Origin: a bacterium
GTDB lineage: Bacteria > Patescibacteriota > Microgenomatia > UBA1406 > GWC2-37-13
Assembly: GCA_021833625.1 (NCBI GenBank)
Contig: JAKBEU010000002.1
Location: forward strand, 323,332-356,621
Direction: 5' to 3'
DNA length: 33,290 bases
Shown: positions 16,790-24,104 of the stretch, piece by piece
Layout: every line of letters starts with the position of its first letter
Position numbering within the stretch: position 1 is the stretch's first letter
Notes under the pieces: generated by a model
What the model saw: only the letters and a program-made list of their open reading frames with translations
What the model was told of the DNA's origin: nothing
The model's database searches: none
Translations under genes and position numbers: made by a program

Positions 16790-17076
16790 AAGAGAAATTA
16801 TCAAACAGCGCGACAAATAGCCCCGATTCTACACTTGACAACGAAAAAAGTCAAGGTCTGCTTTATAATAACACTTCTCCTGCATTTAGAACTGCATACA
16901 CAATACTCGTAAACCAGATAGTTGGAGCAATCGCGAGTGAATTTAACCAGCAATATAAACTTTCCGTTATCCGAGAAAAGATGAACAAGGCTCTTGCTCC
17001 TCTTGGTATTCAATACAACACAAAACAAAGGTTCTTTCAAATTGTGGAGAAATACGGAAAGGAGGTGAGAGAATAA
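16777..17076 (+). CDS. Hypothetical protein, first gene of the phage early module
   Basis: A 99-residue protein with a polar N-terminus rich in Ser, Asn and Asp (about residues 1-30) and then a helical part (AYTILVNQIVGAIASEFNQQYKLSVIREKMNKAL). I recognise no family. The start codon lies inside a stable hairpin (16740-16789). Its stop overlaps the next ATG (TAATG). Its position at the tRNA edge makes it either an early phage gene or a leftover of the junction. Confidence 0.55.
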   Translation: MNKSQEKLSNSATNSPDSTLDNEKSQGLLYNNTSPAFRTAYTILVNQIVGAIASEFNQQYKLSVIREKMNKALAPLGIQYNTKQRFFQIVEKYGKEVRE

Positions 17077-17261
17077 TGTTACACAAACTCGATTTTTCAG
17101 ACAAATTTGCAACAGTTAAGACTTTCTTGCTCGGATTGTTCATCGGAGCCGTCATAACAGCCTTCTATTTAGATAACAGATTGGGTGCGATGATAAAAGC
17201 ATTCAAAAACCCACAAGCCGTTAATTCGGCTGTTATTTCTATGGAGGTAATAAAAAAATAA
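17076..17261 (+). CDS. Small single-pass membrane protein
   Basis: A 61-residue protein with one membrane segment (VKTFLLGLFIGAVITAFYL, about residues 14-32) flanked by charged residues. A strong ribosome site, AAAGGAGGTGA at 17058-17068, stands 7 nt before the ATG and matches the 16S anti-Shine-Dalgarno very well. This contrasts with the many starts in the window that have none. The function is unknown. A hairpin overlaps its stop codon. Confidence 0.6.
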   Translation: MLHKLDFSDKFATVKTFLLGLFIGAVITAFYLDNRLGAMIKAFKNPQAVNSAVISMEVIKK

Positions 17262-17285
17262 CCCCAGGTTTGAACTGAGGTTATT
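17257..17285 (+). terminator. Hairpin at the end of the first two phage genes
   Basis: AATAACC-C-CAG pairs with CTG-A-GGTTATT around a 7-nt loop: eleven positions with one mismatch, starting at the stop codon of the upstream gene. It is placed like an intrinsic terminator, but GATCTAAC follows rather than a T-run, so termination is uncertain. Confidence 0.4.
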
Positions 17286-17309
17286 GATCTAACAAATTAA
17301 ATTTTCACT

Positions 17310-17498
17310 ATGAGCATAACAAACAACAAAAAAAATGTCAAGGAGAACGCAGCACCGTTAGGGTTCATGAATGAGGCGTTTTCCTTTTTTGACAGGGCTA
17401 TTGATAAAGCCCAGAAAGAGAGCGAACAGGCGGAGCAGGAATACTACCGGATCGCAAACGGAACCATCCCGGAGCGGAAAGGAGTGGGAACAGTATGA
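17310..17498 (+). CDS. Hypothetical small charged protein
   Basis: A 62-residue hydrophilic protein, mostly helical, with an acidic/Gln-rich stretch (DKAQKESEQAEQEYYRIANG). I recognise no family. The stop overlaps the next start (ATGA), so it is probably translated and coupled to the following zinc-ribbon gene. No clear ribosome site precedes it. Confidence 0.5.
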   Translation: MSITNNKKNVKENAAPLGFMNEAFSFFDRAIDKAQKESEQAEQEYYRIANGTIPERKGVGTV

Positions 17499-17860
17499 AT
17501 ATACAACACACTGAACCGATGAAAATCCTCCACGACTGTTTAAAGCCGGAACCGCTATCCAAATGCTGTGCAGCTGTAATTATCCAGGGAGGTATATGTT
17601 CGGCATGCAAAGGACATATCGGACCAGAAGTGAAGAGATTCACCTATGGGGCCGGATGGGTTGAAGAACAGGGAGACGGCAACTATGACGTTTTCTCTGG
17701 AGAACCATGGGGATATACACGACTTGTAACCGCGAGAGTGTATGTCAGCAATGGAAAGCCTGTTTGTTGTTTTTTTGAATGTGGAAAGTATGCGAAGAAA
17801 TATAAGGATTTTAAATGCAAGCATGTTCGACTGTTAGAAAAACATTTGAAAAATATATGA
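17495..17860 (+). CDS. Hypothetical protein with cysteine-rich zinc-ribbon-like N-terminus
   Basis: A 121-residue protein. Cysteines in KCCAAV and GGICSACKG (about residues 23-40) look like a small zinc ribbon. A second cysteine set (CCFFECGKY, KCKHVRLLEKHL) lies near the end and includes a His. A good ribosome site (AAAGGAG) precedes the start. The stop overlaps the ATG of the ERF gene (ATGA), indicating coupling. A role with nucleic acid is possible from the zinc motifs, but no specific function is visible. Confidence 0.6.
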   Translation: MNIQHTEPMKILHDCLKPEPLSKCCAAVIIQGGICSACKGHIGPEVKRFTYGAGWVEEQGDGNYDVFSGEPWGYTRLVTARVYVSNGKPVCCFFECGKYAKKYKDFKCKHVRLLEKHLKNI

Positions 17861-18486
17861 AGACATCAGAATCAATCATAAAGATAGTTCCGGCACTACT
17901 TAAGGCACAAAAAGCAATAGGAGCCGCAAAAAAAGGAGCGACCAATCCGTTCTTCCATAGTAAATACGCCGACCTTGGAAGCGTAATGGAAGCTTGTAAG
18001 GATGAACTGAACGGAAATGGAGTCGTGATACTTCAACCAGTAGTTGGGACAATGGTGGAAACAGTGTTGCTGCACGAATCTGGTGAATGGATGACATCTG
18101 AAACGCCAATTATATGTGCTACACAAAATGACCCTCAAAAACTAGGAAGCGCAATAACTTATGCGCGCAGATACGGCCTTCAGAGCATGCTCTTTATTCC
18201 TGCCGAGGATGATGATGGAAATGGAGCAAGCAATGGAAAGCCTGTTGCGCCAAAGACAACAACTCATCCTCAGAAAGCAGAAAAAGATCCAACCGATGGA
18301 TGGAAGGATCCACGCTCAACAACTGAAACTATAAAGGCTCCAATAGTCGAACATCCCGATTTGGGTAAATGTAAAGATTGTGGAGCTGTAAATATACGCT
18401 ATACGACCGGAACTATAGGTTGCAAAAATAAATGTTGGAGTAAAAGAATCGGGATGAAGCCCGCAAGCGAAATGAAAGCACATTAA
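17857..18486 (+). CDS. ERF-family single-strand annealing recombinase with C-terminal zinc finger
   Basis: A 209-residue protein. The N-terminal 130 residues match the ERF superfamily (PF04404 type): LLKAQKAIGAAKKGATNPFFHSKYADLGSV, then VVILQPVVG, then the conserved GSAITYARRYGLQSML. ERF proteins anneal single-stranded DNA in phage recombination and genome circularisation. A Pro/Thr/Lys-rich linker leads to a four-cysteine element (CKDCG, CKNKC, about residues 170-195) that probably binds zinc. I start at ATG 17857 (MKTSES), which overlaps the preceding stop, instead of an earlier ATG inside the upstream gene. Confidence 0.85.
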   Translation: MKTSESIIKIVPALLKAQKAIGAAKKGATNPFFHSKYADLGSVMEACKDELNGNGVVILQPVVGTMVETVLLHESGEWMTSETPIICATQNDPQKLGSAITYARRYGLQSMLFIPAEDDDGNGASNGKPVAPKTTTHPQKAEKDPTDGWKDPRSTTETIKAPIVEHPDLGKCKDCGAVNIRYTTGTIGCKNKCWSKRIGMKPASEMKAH

Positions 18487-18510
18487 AAAGCATTGTTCGT
18501 TAAGCAAATC

Positions 18511-18533
18511 ATCGGGGAGATTCGCTCCCCGGT
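18511..18533. terminator. Strong GC hairpin after the ERF gene
   Basis: CGGGGAG and CTCCCCG form a perfect 7-bp stem with a 5-nt loop (ATTCG), extended by two weaker pairs. It lies 25 nt after the ERF stop in a 189-nt gap. No T-run follows. The rest of the gap (to 18675) is A/T-rich and holds no gene I can support. It may contain the promoter of the next gene. Confidence 0.45.
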
Positions 18534-18675
18534 AGATTCCAGCCGTTTACATATTAAAAGGTTGAAATTTACACAAATTATCAGTTTCGATAAAAGTTTA
18601 TTAAAGATCTATGAGAAAGGAAATAAATGAAAGTAAGGGATAGGTAAGAGTTATAAAAAATTTCATAAAGCTGGT

Positions 18676-19767
18676 ATGAAATGGTTTAAACATGATTGCG
18701 ATACAAGTCTCGATCCAAAAATAAAACTATTGAAGAAGAAATTCAAAATAGAAGGAGTCGGTGTATATTTTGAAATCAATAGGCTTATTGCGGAAAACGT
18801 AGCCGACGATATTGAGGAATGGGGTTATTTGCCAAAGGAATACACAGATAACCAAGAGCTACTTGAGGAGGAAATATGTACAGAAACTGTACAGAGACTA
18901 CACGATATCATAAATTACTGCATAGAGATCGGATTGCTCTATAAAAATGGGGAAAGGATATCTAACCCAAAAATACTTCTTCGAGCGGATAGATATACGG
19001 AGCAAAAGAGCAAGGAAAAAGGGATAAATATAACCATGTATGTACAGAAACTGTACAGAATATGTACAGAGTCTGTCCCTAGAAGAGAAGAGAAAGAAAA
19101 GAAGGAAAAGAACGAAACGAAGTTTAAGAAAGAGAGTGTGAGAGAAAACAAAGACGTTACTTCGCCTCCGGCTCAGTCGAGATTAAGAAAATCGGAATTG
19201 GAAAAAGATTCTGATTTTAACGAGAAGAGAAACAACGCATTAAAAATGGCTGCTAGTTTAGCTGTGGCTCTTTTTCTATTCGTCTTTCCGGTGTCTGCTC
19301 ATGAAGTAATTATCCGGTACACGATACATGGAAAATCGCCCCTTCCTGGGATAAAAACGGTCAAGACGACCAATATATCGGAAAAGCCAGAGAAATCGAA
19401 AATAGCACGGATAAACCCGGTAAAAATCAATACTACTGATGGTATCACTCCATTCAAAAAATATCTCACAGTAAAAGGTGAGGAAACCAGACAAGCTGTC
19501 TTAAAAATTGCAGAACAAGTTTATTCAGAAGACAATCTCCTCGCTTTTGACAACATCCTGAAGAAAGAATCGGGATACAGATTCGATGCAGTCAACGAAA
19601 TCGGTGCTTGTGGAATGGGTCAGGCACTCCCCTGCGAAAAAATGAACTGTCCGCTATCAGAAGAAGGTATCGCCTGCCAAACAGAATGGATTATGGGTTA
19701 TATCGACAGAAGATATGGAAATCCTATAAAAGCTTGGGAACATCATTTACAAGTTAATTGGTACTAA
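18676..19767 (+). CDS. Fusion: replication-initiator-like N-domain plus signal peptide and muralytic C-domain
   Basis: One 363-residue frame with two unrelated halves. Residues 1-110 resemble the Lin1244/Lin1753-type (DUF4373) domain of phage replisome organisers (MKWFKHDCDTSLDPKIKLLKKKF, GVGVYFEINRLIAENV). A Lys/Glu-rich linker follows. Residues 191-210 form a textbook secretion signal (MAASLAVALFLFVFPVSAHE). The last 90 residues look like a lysozyme/transglycosylase-type domain (KKESGYRFDAVNEIGACGMGQ, with a candidate catalytic Glu, then CQTEWIMGYIDRRYGNPIKAWEHHL). M191 (ATG 19246) could start a separate secreted protein, but I see no ribosome site or -10 box there. It may be a true fusion, two genes in one frame, or a deletion product. 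Confidence 0.7.
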   Translation: MKWFKHDCDTSLDPKIKLLKKKFKIEGVGVYFEINRLIAENVADDIEEWGYLPKEYTDNQELLEEEICTETVQRLHDIINYCIEIGLLYKNGERISNPKILLRADRYTEQKSKEKGINITMYVQKLYRICTESVPRREEKEKKEKNETKFKKESVRENKDVTSPPAQSRLRKSELEKDSDFNEKRNNALKMAASLAVALFLFVFPVSAHEVIIRYTIHGKSPLPGIKTVKTTNISEKPEKSKIARINPVKINTTDGITPFKKYLTVKGEETRQAVLKIAEQVYSEDNLLAFDNILKKESGYRFDAVNEIGACGMGQALPCEKMNCPLSEEGIACQTEWIMGYIDRRYGNPIKAWEHHLQVNWY

Positions 19768-19769
19768 CT

Positions 19770-20027
19770 ATGGACGATCAACCAATGGATGAGGAATTAA
19801 TATCCGGAGAAGAGGAACGCGATGAAGAGCGACCAAGCCTCGCATCGCAGAAACAATTGAGATATATCGGTATGATGCTTACCTACAAAAAGAAAGAAAA
19901 GGAAGTGATTTACAAATTTTTTGGAGTGGATACGATGAAAAAGCTAACGAAAAACCAGGCTAAGAAAGTCATTGATCAGCTCCAAAAATATCCGGATGTT
20001 ATAAAACCTAAATTTTTACAACCATGA
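19770..20027 (+). CDS. Hypothetical small phage protein with ASQKQLRYI motif
   Basis: An 85-residue protein. The N-terminus is acidic (MDDQPMDEELISGEEERDEERP). The rest has SLASQKQLRYIGMMLTYKKKEKE and LTKNQAKKVIDQLQKYP, a two-helix motif that recurs in small phage proteins near recombination genes. I chose ATG 19770 because the upstream alternative lies within the previous gene. The stop overlaps the next start. No function can be assigned. Confidence 0.55.
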   Translation: MDDQPMDEELISGEEERDEERPSLASQKQLRYIGMMLTYKKKEKEVIYKFFGVDTMKKLTKNQAKKVIDQLQKYPDVIKPKFLQP

Positions 20028-20356
20028 TTAAACTAACACAGGAAAACGCGATCCTCGAGGAATTGAAGAAAGCCGGAAGTATGGGATTACACCCCTCATG
20101 CTTTATTGAATTTCTACATATTTATCAGTATTCTGCGCGGATAAATGGATTACGGAAAAGATTTAACTGTCAATGTAAAAATGGCGTTCATTGCGTTTCA
20201 AGCGAACATATCATAAATCGAAGGCTACCAAATGGGACCACTAAATTTTTCTACGAAAAATCACCGGACATCAATTGGGAAGGCATGCGCAAGGAAATAA
20301 TACAGAAAAGGGACGAACAAGAGATTTTACCACAGGGAAATTTATTTAATTATTAA
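20024..20356 (+). CDS. Hypothetical protein with winged-helix-like fold
   Basis: A 110-residue protein. ENAILEELKKAGSMGLHPSCF followed by YSARINGLRKRFNCQCKNG and a strand pair ending in NGTTKFFYEK follows the layout of winged helix-turn-helix domains: helices that read I..LR..G, then a beta wing ending in a Tyr-rich strand. It is probably a small DNA-binding phage protein. It is coupled to the previous gene by ATGA. Confidence 0.5.
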   Translation: MIKLTQENAILEELKKAGSMGLHPSCFIEFLHIYQYSARINGLRKRFNCQCKNGVHCVSSEHIINRRLPNGTTKFFYEKSPDINWEGMRKEIIQKRDEQEILPQGNLFNY

Positions 20357-20369
20357 CTTATTTATACCT

Positions 20370-20663
20370 ATGAGAAAAGGAAACAACCACAAGAGAGATT
20401 TTTATAAACGTCAAGTTGAAACTCTGGAGCGGGAACGGCAAGCGTACAAAGAAAAATACGAAAAATTAGAAAATGATCGCTTAAAGAAGATAGAGGAAGG
20501 AAAAAAGATAAAACGATATGATGCGACTGTATATTGCACCAATTGTATGCATGTAAATAATGTTTCCGTTCCGGAAGGATTGGCAATTAAAGATGGAGAT
20601 TGCACCTATTGCCGTGTTAAGTGCTGCCTTTTAAAAGTTGTCTCCTATCCTGGAAAGATATAA
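20370..20663 (+). CDS. Coiled-coil plus zinc-ribbon protein
   Basis: A 97-residue protein. Residues 1-50 are highly charged and helical (ETLERERQAYKEKYEKLENDRLKKIEEG), fitting a coiled coil. Residues 56-85 contain CTNCMHVN and CTYCRVKC, two CxxC pairs of a zinc ribbon. It is one of several zinc-ribbon proteins in this module. The function is unknown. The RtcB gene begins 5 nt after its stop, so they probably share a transcript. Confidence 0.55.
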   Translation: MRKGNNHKRDFYKRQVETLERERQAYKEKYEKLENDRLKKIEEGKKIKRYDATVYCTNCMHVNNVSVPEGLAIKDGDCTYCRVKCCLLKVVSYPGKI

Positions 20664-20668
20664 TTCTT

Positions 20669-21862
20669 ATGAAAGTCATATCAACAGAACAGAAACCAAT
20701 TAAATTATGGTTAGATGATATAGAAGATGGAGCATTAGAACAGGCTAAGAATTTAGCCAATCTTCCTTTTACGTTTCGACATGTTTCTATAATGCCGGAC
20801 TCCCATCAGGGATACGGTATGCCCATAGGGGGAGTATTGGCAACCGAAGGCGTGGTGATCCCTAATGCGGTAGGAGTTGATATCGGGTGCGGTATGTGTG
20901 CGGTTGAAACGTCTTTGAAAGAAATCGACACGGACACCTTAAAAAAAATAATGGGAGAAATACGCAAAGCTATTCCCGTTGGCTTCGGACATCATAAGGA
21001 AAAACAGAACGAAAAATATATGCCTCGGATTGACAATTCTGCTTACTATTCAAAAGAAAATTTAGATGTAAAATTTAAGATTTGTGGTAGGGAGTATAGT
21101 AGTGCTCTTACTCAGATAGGTACACTTGGAGGAGGTAATCATTTCATCGAGATACAAAAAGGGAATAACGGCCATATCTGGATTATGATACATTCCGGTA
21201 GCCGGAACTTTGGGTATAAGGTCGCCCATTACTACAATGAACTGGCGATCTCCCTAAATGAACTATGGCATACTTCCATTCCGAAGGAATGGGAACTTGC
21301 TTTTTTGCCTCTTGATAGTCAAGAGGGACAGGATTACTTACGGGAAATGCAGTACTGCGTTGAATTTGCCCTTGCTAACCGCAAGCTGATGATGGATAGA
21401 ATTATCGATATATTCAACGGGGTGTTCGATAACGCTATCTCAAAGTATCCCATGATTAATATAGCTCACAATTATGCGGTAATGGAAAATCATTTCGGAA
21501 AGAACGTCATGGTCCACCGAAAAGGAGCAACTAAGGCAACCCTGAACACAATAGGGATTATTCCAGGATCGCAAGGCACTGCCTCTTATATCGTCAGAGG
21601 TAAGGGAAACCCAGAGAGTTTTCAATCTTGTTCACATGGAGCAGGACGAAAGATGGGACGAAAAGCGGCACAAAGGACGCTTAATTTAGAAGAAGAAAAG
21701 AAAAAGCTTGATGATATGGGAGTAATACATGCGATACGAGGAATACAAGACCTAGATGAAGCGCCAGGAAGTTACAAAGATATTTCTGTTGTCATGAAAA
21801 ACCAGGAAGATCTTGTCGATATTTTAGTGGAATTAAAGCCTTTGGCGGTAATTAAAGGCTAA
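20669..21862 (+). CDS. rtcB: RNA-splicing ligase RtcB family protein
   Basis: A 397-residue protein that matches RtcB, the GTP- and Mn-dependent ligase joining RNA 2',3'-cyclic phosphate (or 3'-phosphate) and 5'-OH ends. Motifs in order are MPDSHQGYGMPIGGV (about 42-56), VGVDIGCGMC (D71, C74, metal binding), GTLGGGNHFIEI, HSGSRNFG, VHRKGATKA, PGSQGTASYIVRGKGN, and CSHGAGRKMGR with the His that is guanylylated. All expected ligands are present. I start at MKVIST (20669). It sits within the phage early module. An RNA repair role, for example mending tRNAs cut by a host defence nuclease, is inference. Confidence 0.9.
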   Translation: MKVISTEQKPIKLWLDDIEDGALEQAKNLANLPFTFRHVSIMPDSHQGYGMPIGGVLATEGVVIPNAVGVDIGCGMCAVETSLKEIDTDTLKKIMGEIRKAIPVGFGHHKEKQNEKYMPRIDNSAYYSKENLDVKFKICGREYSSALTQIGTLGGGNHFIEIQKGNNGHIWIMIHSGSRNFGYKVAHYYNELAISLNELWHTSIPKEWELAFLPLDSQEGQDYLREMQYCVEFALANRKLMMDRIIDIFNGVFDNAISKYPMINIAHNYAVMENHFGKNVMVHRKGATKATLNTIGIIPGSQGTASYIVRGKGNPESFQSCSHGAGRKMGRKAAQRTLNLEEEKKKLDDMGVIHAIRGIQDLDEAPGSYKDISVVMKNQEDLVDILVELKPLAVIKG

Positions 21863-21883
21863 TTATCATTTATTTATTCAAAT

Positions 21884-22642
21884 ATGAATCAATTGGCTGA
21901 GATAGTAAAAACAAGCGGTTTAGAAATTGTTGAAGGTCAAAGTATTATTGACAGATTTGGAGATTACGAATCTATTGCAAAAGAATGGAAAATAAAAGCA
22001 GAACAGATTGTTGTAACAGATAGAAGCCAAACGACAGAAATGGCAATGGCAAAAGAAGCTCGAAAAAAGTTCTCAGAATTGAGATGCGATGTGGAAAAAG
22101 CAAGAAAACAGATGAAAGAACAAAGCTTGAGAAAGGGACAAGCAATTGATGCAATCGCCCGATTCTTAACTTCACTTATTTCGCCAATCGAAGACCATCT
22201 AAGGGCTCAGGAAGATTTTATTAAAATTGAAGACGCTAAAAAAGCAGAAGAGGCACGAATTGCCGCAGAAAAAAAGATCGAAGAGGAAAAAATAGCAAAA
22301 GAAAAAGCAGAGAAAGAAGCCCAGGAGAAAATAAGACTAGAAAACGAAAAGTTAAGGATCGAAGCTGACAAATTACAAAAGGAAAAAGAAAAAATCCAAA
22401 GGGAACTTGAATCCAAAAAATTGGAAGAAGCAAGGAAGAAAAAAGAAGCTGAGGATCTAGAAAATAAGAGAATAATGGAAGAAAAGAAAAGCTTAGAAGC
22501 AGAGATGAAAAAGCCGGATGAGCAAAAATATAATGCCTACATTCAGAAACTACTTGATATTAAAGTTCCGATAATCAAAAACACAGAAATAAACAATAAA
22601 GTTAATGGTGTTCGCTCATTGTTGAAGAAAGAAATTCAATAA
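21884..22642 (+). CDS. Long coiled-coil phage protein (DUF1351-like)
   Basis: A 252-residue protein. The N-terminal 110 residues have KKFSELRCDVEKARKQMKEQSLRKGQAIDAIARFLTSLISPIEDHLRAQEDF, the pattern of DUF1351-like proteins found beside phage recombinases. Residues 110-210 are an almost unbroken Glu/Lys/Ala coiled coil (EEKIAKEKAEKEAQEKIRLE). The short C-terminal part is globular (YNAYIQKLLDIKVPII). It probably assists the ERF system, by gene neighbourhood only. Confidence 0.6.
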   Translation: MNQLAEIVKTSGLEIVEGQSIIDRFGDYESIAKEWKIKAEQIVVTDRSQTTEMAMAKEARKKFSELRCDVEKARKQMKEQSLRKGQAIDAIARFLTSLISPIEDHLRAQEDFIKIEDAKKAEEARIAAEKKIEEEKIAKEKAEKEAQEKIRLENEKLRIEADKLQKEKEKIQRELESKKLEEARKKKEAEDLENKRIMEEKKSLEAEMKKPDEQKYNAYIQKLLDIKVPIIKNTEINNKVNGVRSLLKKEIQ

Positions 22643-22647
22643 TATTT

Positions 22648-23007
22648 ATGTGGTACAAAAACCTAAAAAACAAATTTCACGCAAAAAAGACGGAATATAA
22701 AGGAATTAAATATGCAAGTGGGAGAGAAGCGAAAAAGGCTTGGGATTTGGATATGCTGGTCCGAGGGGAAGTAATTCTCAGATGGGAACGTCAGGCGAAA
22801 GAAGAATTATTTGGGATAAATAAGTCAAAAATATGCTCCTACTATGTCGATTTCAAAATTTTCCATGTCGATGGAACGATTGAATACCTTGAAATTAAAT
22901 CAAAGCCTACCGCGACACCGGAGTGGAAGCTTAAATGGAAACTGCTTGAGGATAAATATAAACAAGAGGTTTTGGATAAAAAAATCATTTTGACAGTTGA
23001 ATACTGA
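22648..23007 (+). CDS. DUF1064-type phage endonuclease
   Basis: A 119-residue protein with the order of the DUF1064 family, a PD-(D/E)XK fold found in phages: AKKTEYKGIKYASGREAKKAWDLDML (conserved Glu), LRWERQAKEELF, YYVDFKIF (Asp), then TIEYLEIKSKPTATPEWKLKWKLL with the E-x-K pair. It is probably a resolvase or nuclease acting on recombination intermediates. It lies 5 nt after the coiled-coil gene and 2 nt before the next gene. Confidence 0.8.
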   Translation: MWYKNLKNKFHAKKTEYKGIKYASGREAKKAWDLDMLVRGEVILRWERQAKEELFGINKSKICSYYVDFKIFHVDGTIEYLEIKSKPTATPEWKLKWKLLEDKYKQEVLDKKIILTVEY

Positions 23008-23009
23008 AT

Positions 23010-23282
23010 ATGCAGAAATTACAGGTTTCCGAGTGGGTTGAGCACGACCAATTCGGATCATGGTTCAATAAAAAGAGGCTCCTTGAAAATAGGGAACATG
23101 CATTAAAATGGGAGCATAGAGGAGAAGAAAAAAAGAAGAAAATCATAGTAAAGAAAAAAAGTTATTCCGGAGAATGCAAAATATGTGGTACAACAGTCAC
23201 TTCATCGTTTGAGCTTACAGATACGATGTTCAAGGGAAAATGGGTCAAGGGTTGCGCTCGCTGTTTTCTTTCTTCAATCTAG
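23010..23282 (+). CDS. Hypothetical zinc-ribbon protein, last gene of the early module
   Basis: A 90-residue protein. The N-terminus has Trp-rich, charged sequence (WVEHDQFGSWFNKKRLLENREHALKWEH). The C-terminus has a zinc ribbon (CKICGTT at about 58-64 and CARC near 83-86). It is the last plus-strand gene before the convergence with the lysis genes. No function can be assigned. Confidence 0.55.
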   Translation: MQKLQVSEWVEHDQFGSWFNKKRLLENREHALKWEHRGEEKKKKIIVKKKSYSGECKICGTTVTSSFELTDTMFKGKWVKGCARCFLSSI

Positions 23283-23460
23283 CCCTGAACACTCTATAAG
23301 AAATGAACTTATTGAAAAGTCCGCATTTTTTAGCTTGTTTGATACCTCTTCGGTATTGCCGGAGCAGTATGTTTCTCATTGGGACGATATGTGCCATTGA
23401 TAAAATACCTACCGTGATAAAAACCTGTGAATATGGCAAGGTTAGCCAAATGCCGGACAA
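23245..23460 (-). CDS. Doubtful small membrane protein in the convergent gap
   Basis: A 71-residue frame that begins at TTG 23460 with GAGGT a few nt upstream. It has one hydrophobic segment (WLTLPYSQVFITVGILSMAHIV) and a basic tail. It overlaps the previous plus-strand gene by 38 bp and follows the holin by 43 nt, so it could be a fourth lysis-cassette gene. A non-ATG start, the overlap and the lack of recognisable homology keep this uncertain. Otherwise 23283-23503 holds nothing I can support: I found no terminator with a T-run in either direction. Confidence 0.25.
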   Translation of the reverse strand: MSGIWLTLPYSQVFITVGILSMAHIVPMRNILLRQYRRGIKQAKKCGLFNKFISYRVFRARLKKENSERNP

Positions 23461-23503
23461 TTACCTCTTTCTTTACTGGAGAGGGCTGAGCTAACCGTTC
23501 CAT

Positions 23504-23749
23504 TTACTTACCTCCCGCTTTTGAAGCAATTTTAGAGACTGCGCTGAAGGCAAGGGATACTTCAATCGCCTGTTTCGCATGGTTAAGAAGCATATTGCCA
23601 AGCTCTGCAGGAATGAATGAGAATCCGAATGCCACTATAAATGACAAAGCAAACTTGAGGCGCGAATCAAGGTCGGGTTTGAAGAAGCTGATAACATTTA
23701 CCGTTCCAAATCCGATAAGTCCTAGGAATCCGAATGAATATATGTCCAT
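23504..23749 (-). CDS. Holin-like membrane protein
   Basis: An 81-residue protein with two predicted membrane helices (YSFGFLGLIGFGTVNVISFF at about 4-23, and KFALSFIVAFGFSFIPAELG at about 32-51) and an amphipathic Ala/Lys-rich tail ending in SKAGGK. Size, topology and position at the end of a lysis cassette with an endolysin fit a holin, which permeabilises the inner membrane at the end of infection. No specific holin family is recognised. Confidence 0.65.
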   Translation of the reverse strand: MDIYSFGFLGLIGFGTVNVISFFKPDLDSRLKFALSFIVAFGFSFIPAELGNMLLNHAKQAIEVSLAFSAVSKIASKAGGK

Positions 23750-23768
23750 AAAAATAAATAATTAATAA

Positions 23769-24104
23769 TTACTTGAGAAAATGGGTATACAAGCTCTGTA
23801 TTTGCCCTTGCATCGTTGTTACTTGCGTCTGATATCCCTTGAATGACTCTTGGAACGTTGTATGATCTTTTACGAGTTGATCAATTACTTCTTCATATTT
23901 TTCATGATCTTCTTTGTTTTTTTCTGCCCTGACAGTCAGGGAGTTAATAGAACTTTGGAGAGGAGATAGCTTAGAAGTAAGCCAAAGATTCCCAAACATA
24001 ATGAAAAGATTAGCGATTGCAGTAATTGCCAATCCGAGGATGATTTTGACCGCGTTTTCTTGTACCATTTTGAGTAGCCATCCATGTTTGTCATTCGTGT
24101 TCAT
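23769..24104 (-). CDS. Single-pass membrane protein with coiled coil, lysis cassette
   Basis: A 111-residue protein. A membrane helix (AVKIILGLAITAIANLFIMFGNLWL, about residues 18-42) is followed by a coiled coil of about 60 residues (LSPLQSSINSLTVRAEKNKEDHEKYEEVIDQL). The layout recalls XhlA/haemolysin-type holin accessories and some spanin-like proteins. It overlaps the endolysin gene by 4 nt (ATGA) and precedes the holin by 19 nt, so it is translated with them. Which lysis role it has is inference. Confidence 0.6.
   Translation of the reverse strand: MNTNDKHGWLLKMVQENAVKIILGLAITAIANLFIMFGNLWLTSKLSPLQSSINSLTVRAEKNKEDHEKYEEVIDQLVKDHTTFQESFKGYQTQVTTMQGQIQSLYTHFLK

Noticed and set aside
16614-16820. 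A 68-residue ORF over the tRNA gene
   Set aside because: It is read straight through a clear tRNA cloverleaf, has Arg/His/Ser-rich junk composition and no ribosome site.
17257-18533. Riboswitches in the phage early gaps
   Set aside because: The hairpins at 17257-17285 and 18511-18533 are simple stems at gene ends. No conserved multi-helix aptamer could be recognised.
18676-19767. Simple annotation as a replication protein alone
   Set aside because: The last 170 residues carry a signal peptide and a muralytic-type domain, so a single-domain call would hide half of the gene.
23303-23494. Plus-strand 63-residue ORF in the convergent gap
   Set aside because: It has no ribosome site, no promoter and no recognisable features, and competes with a slightly better minus-strand frame.
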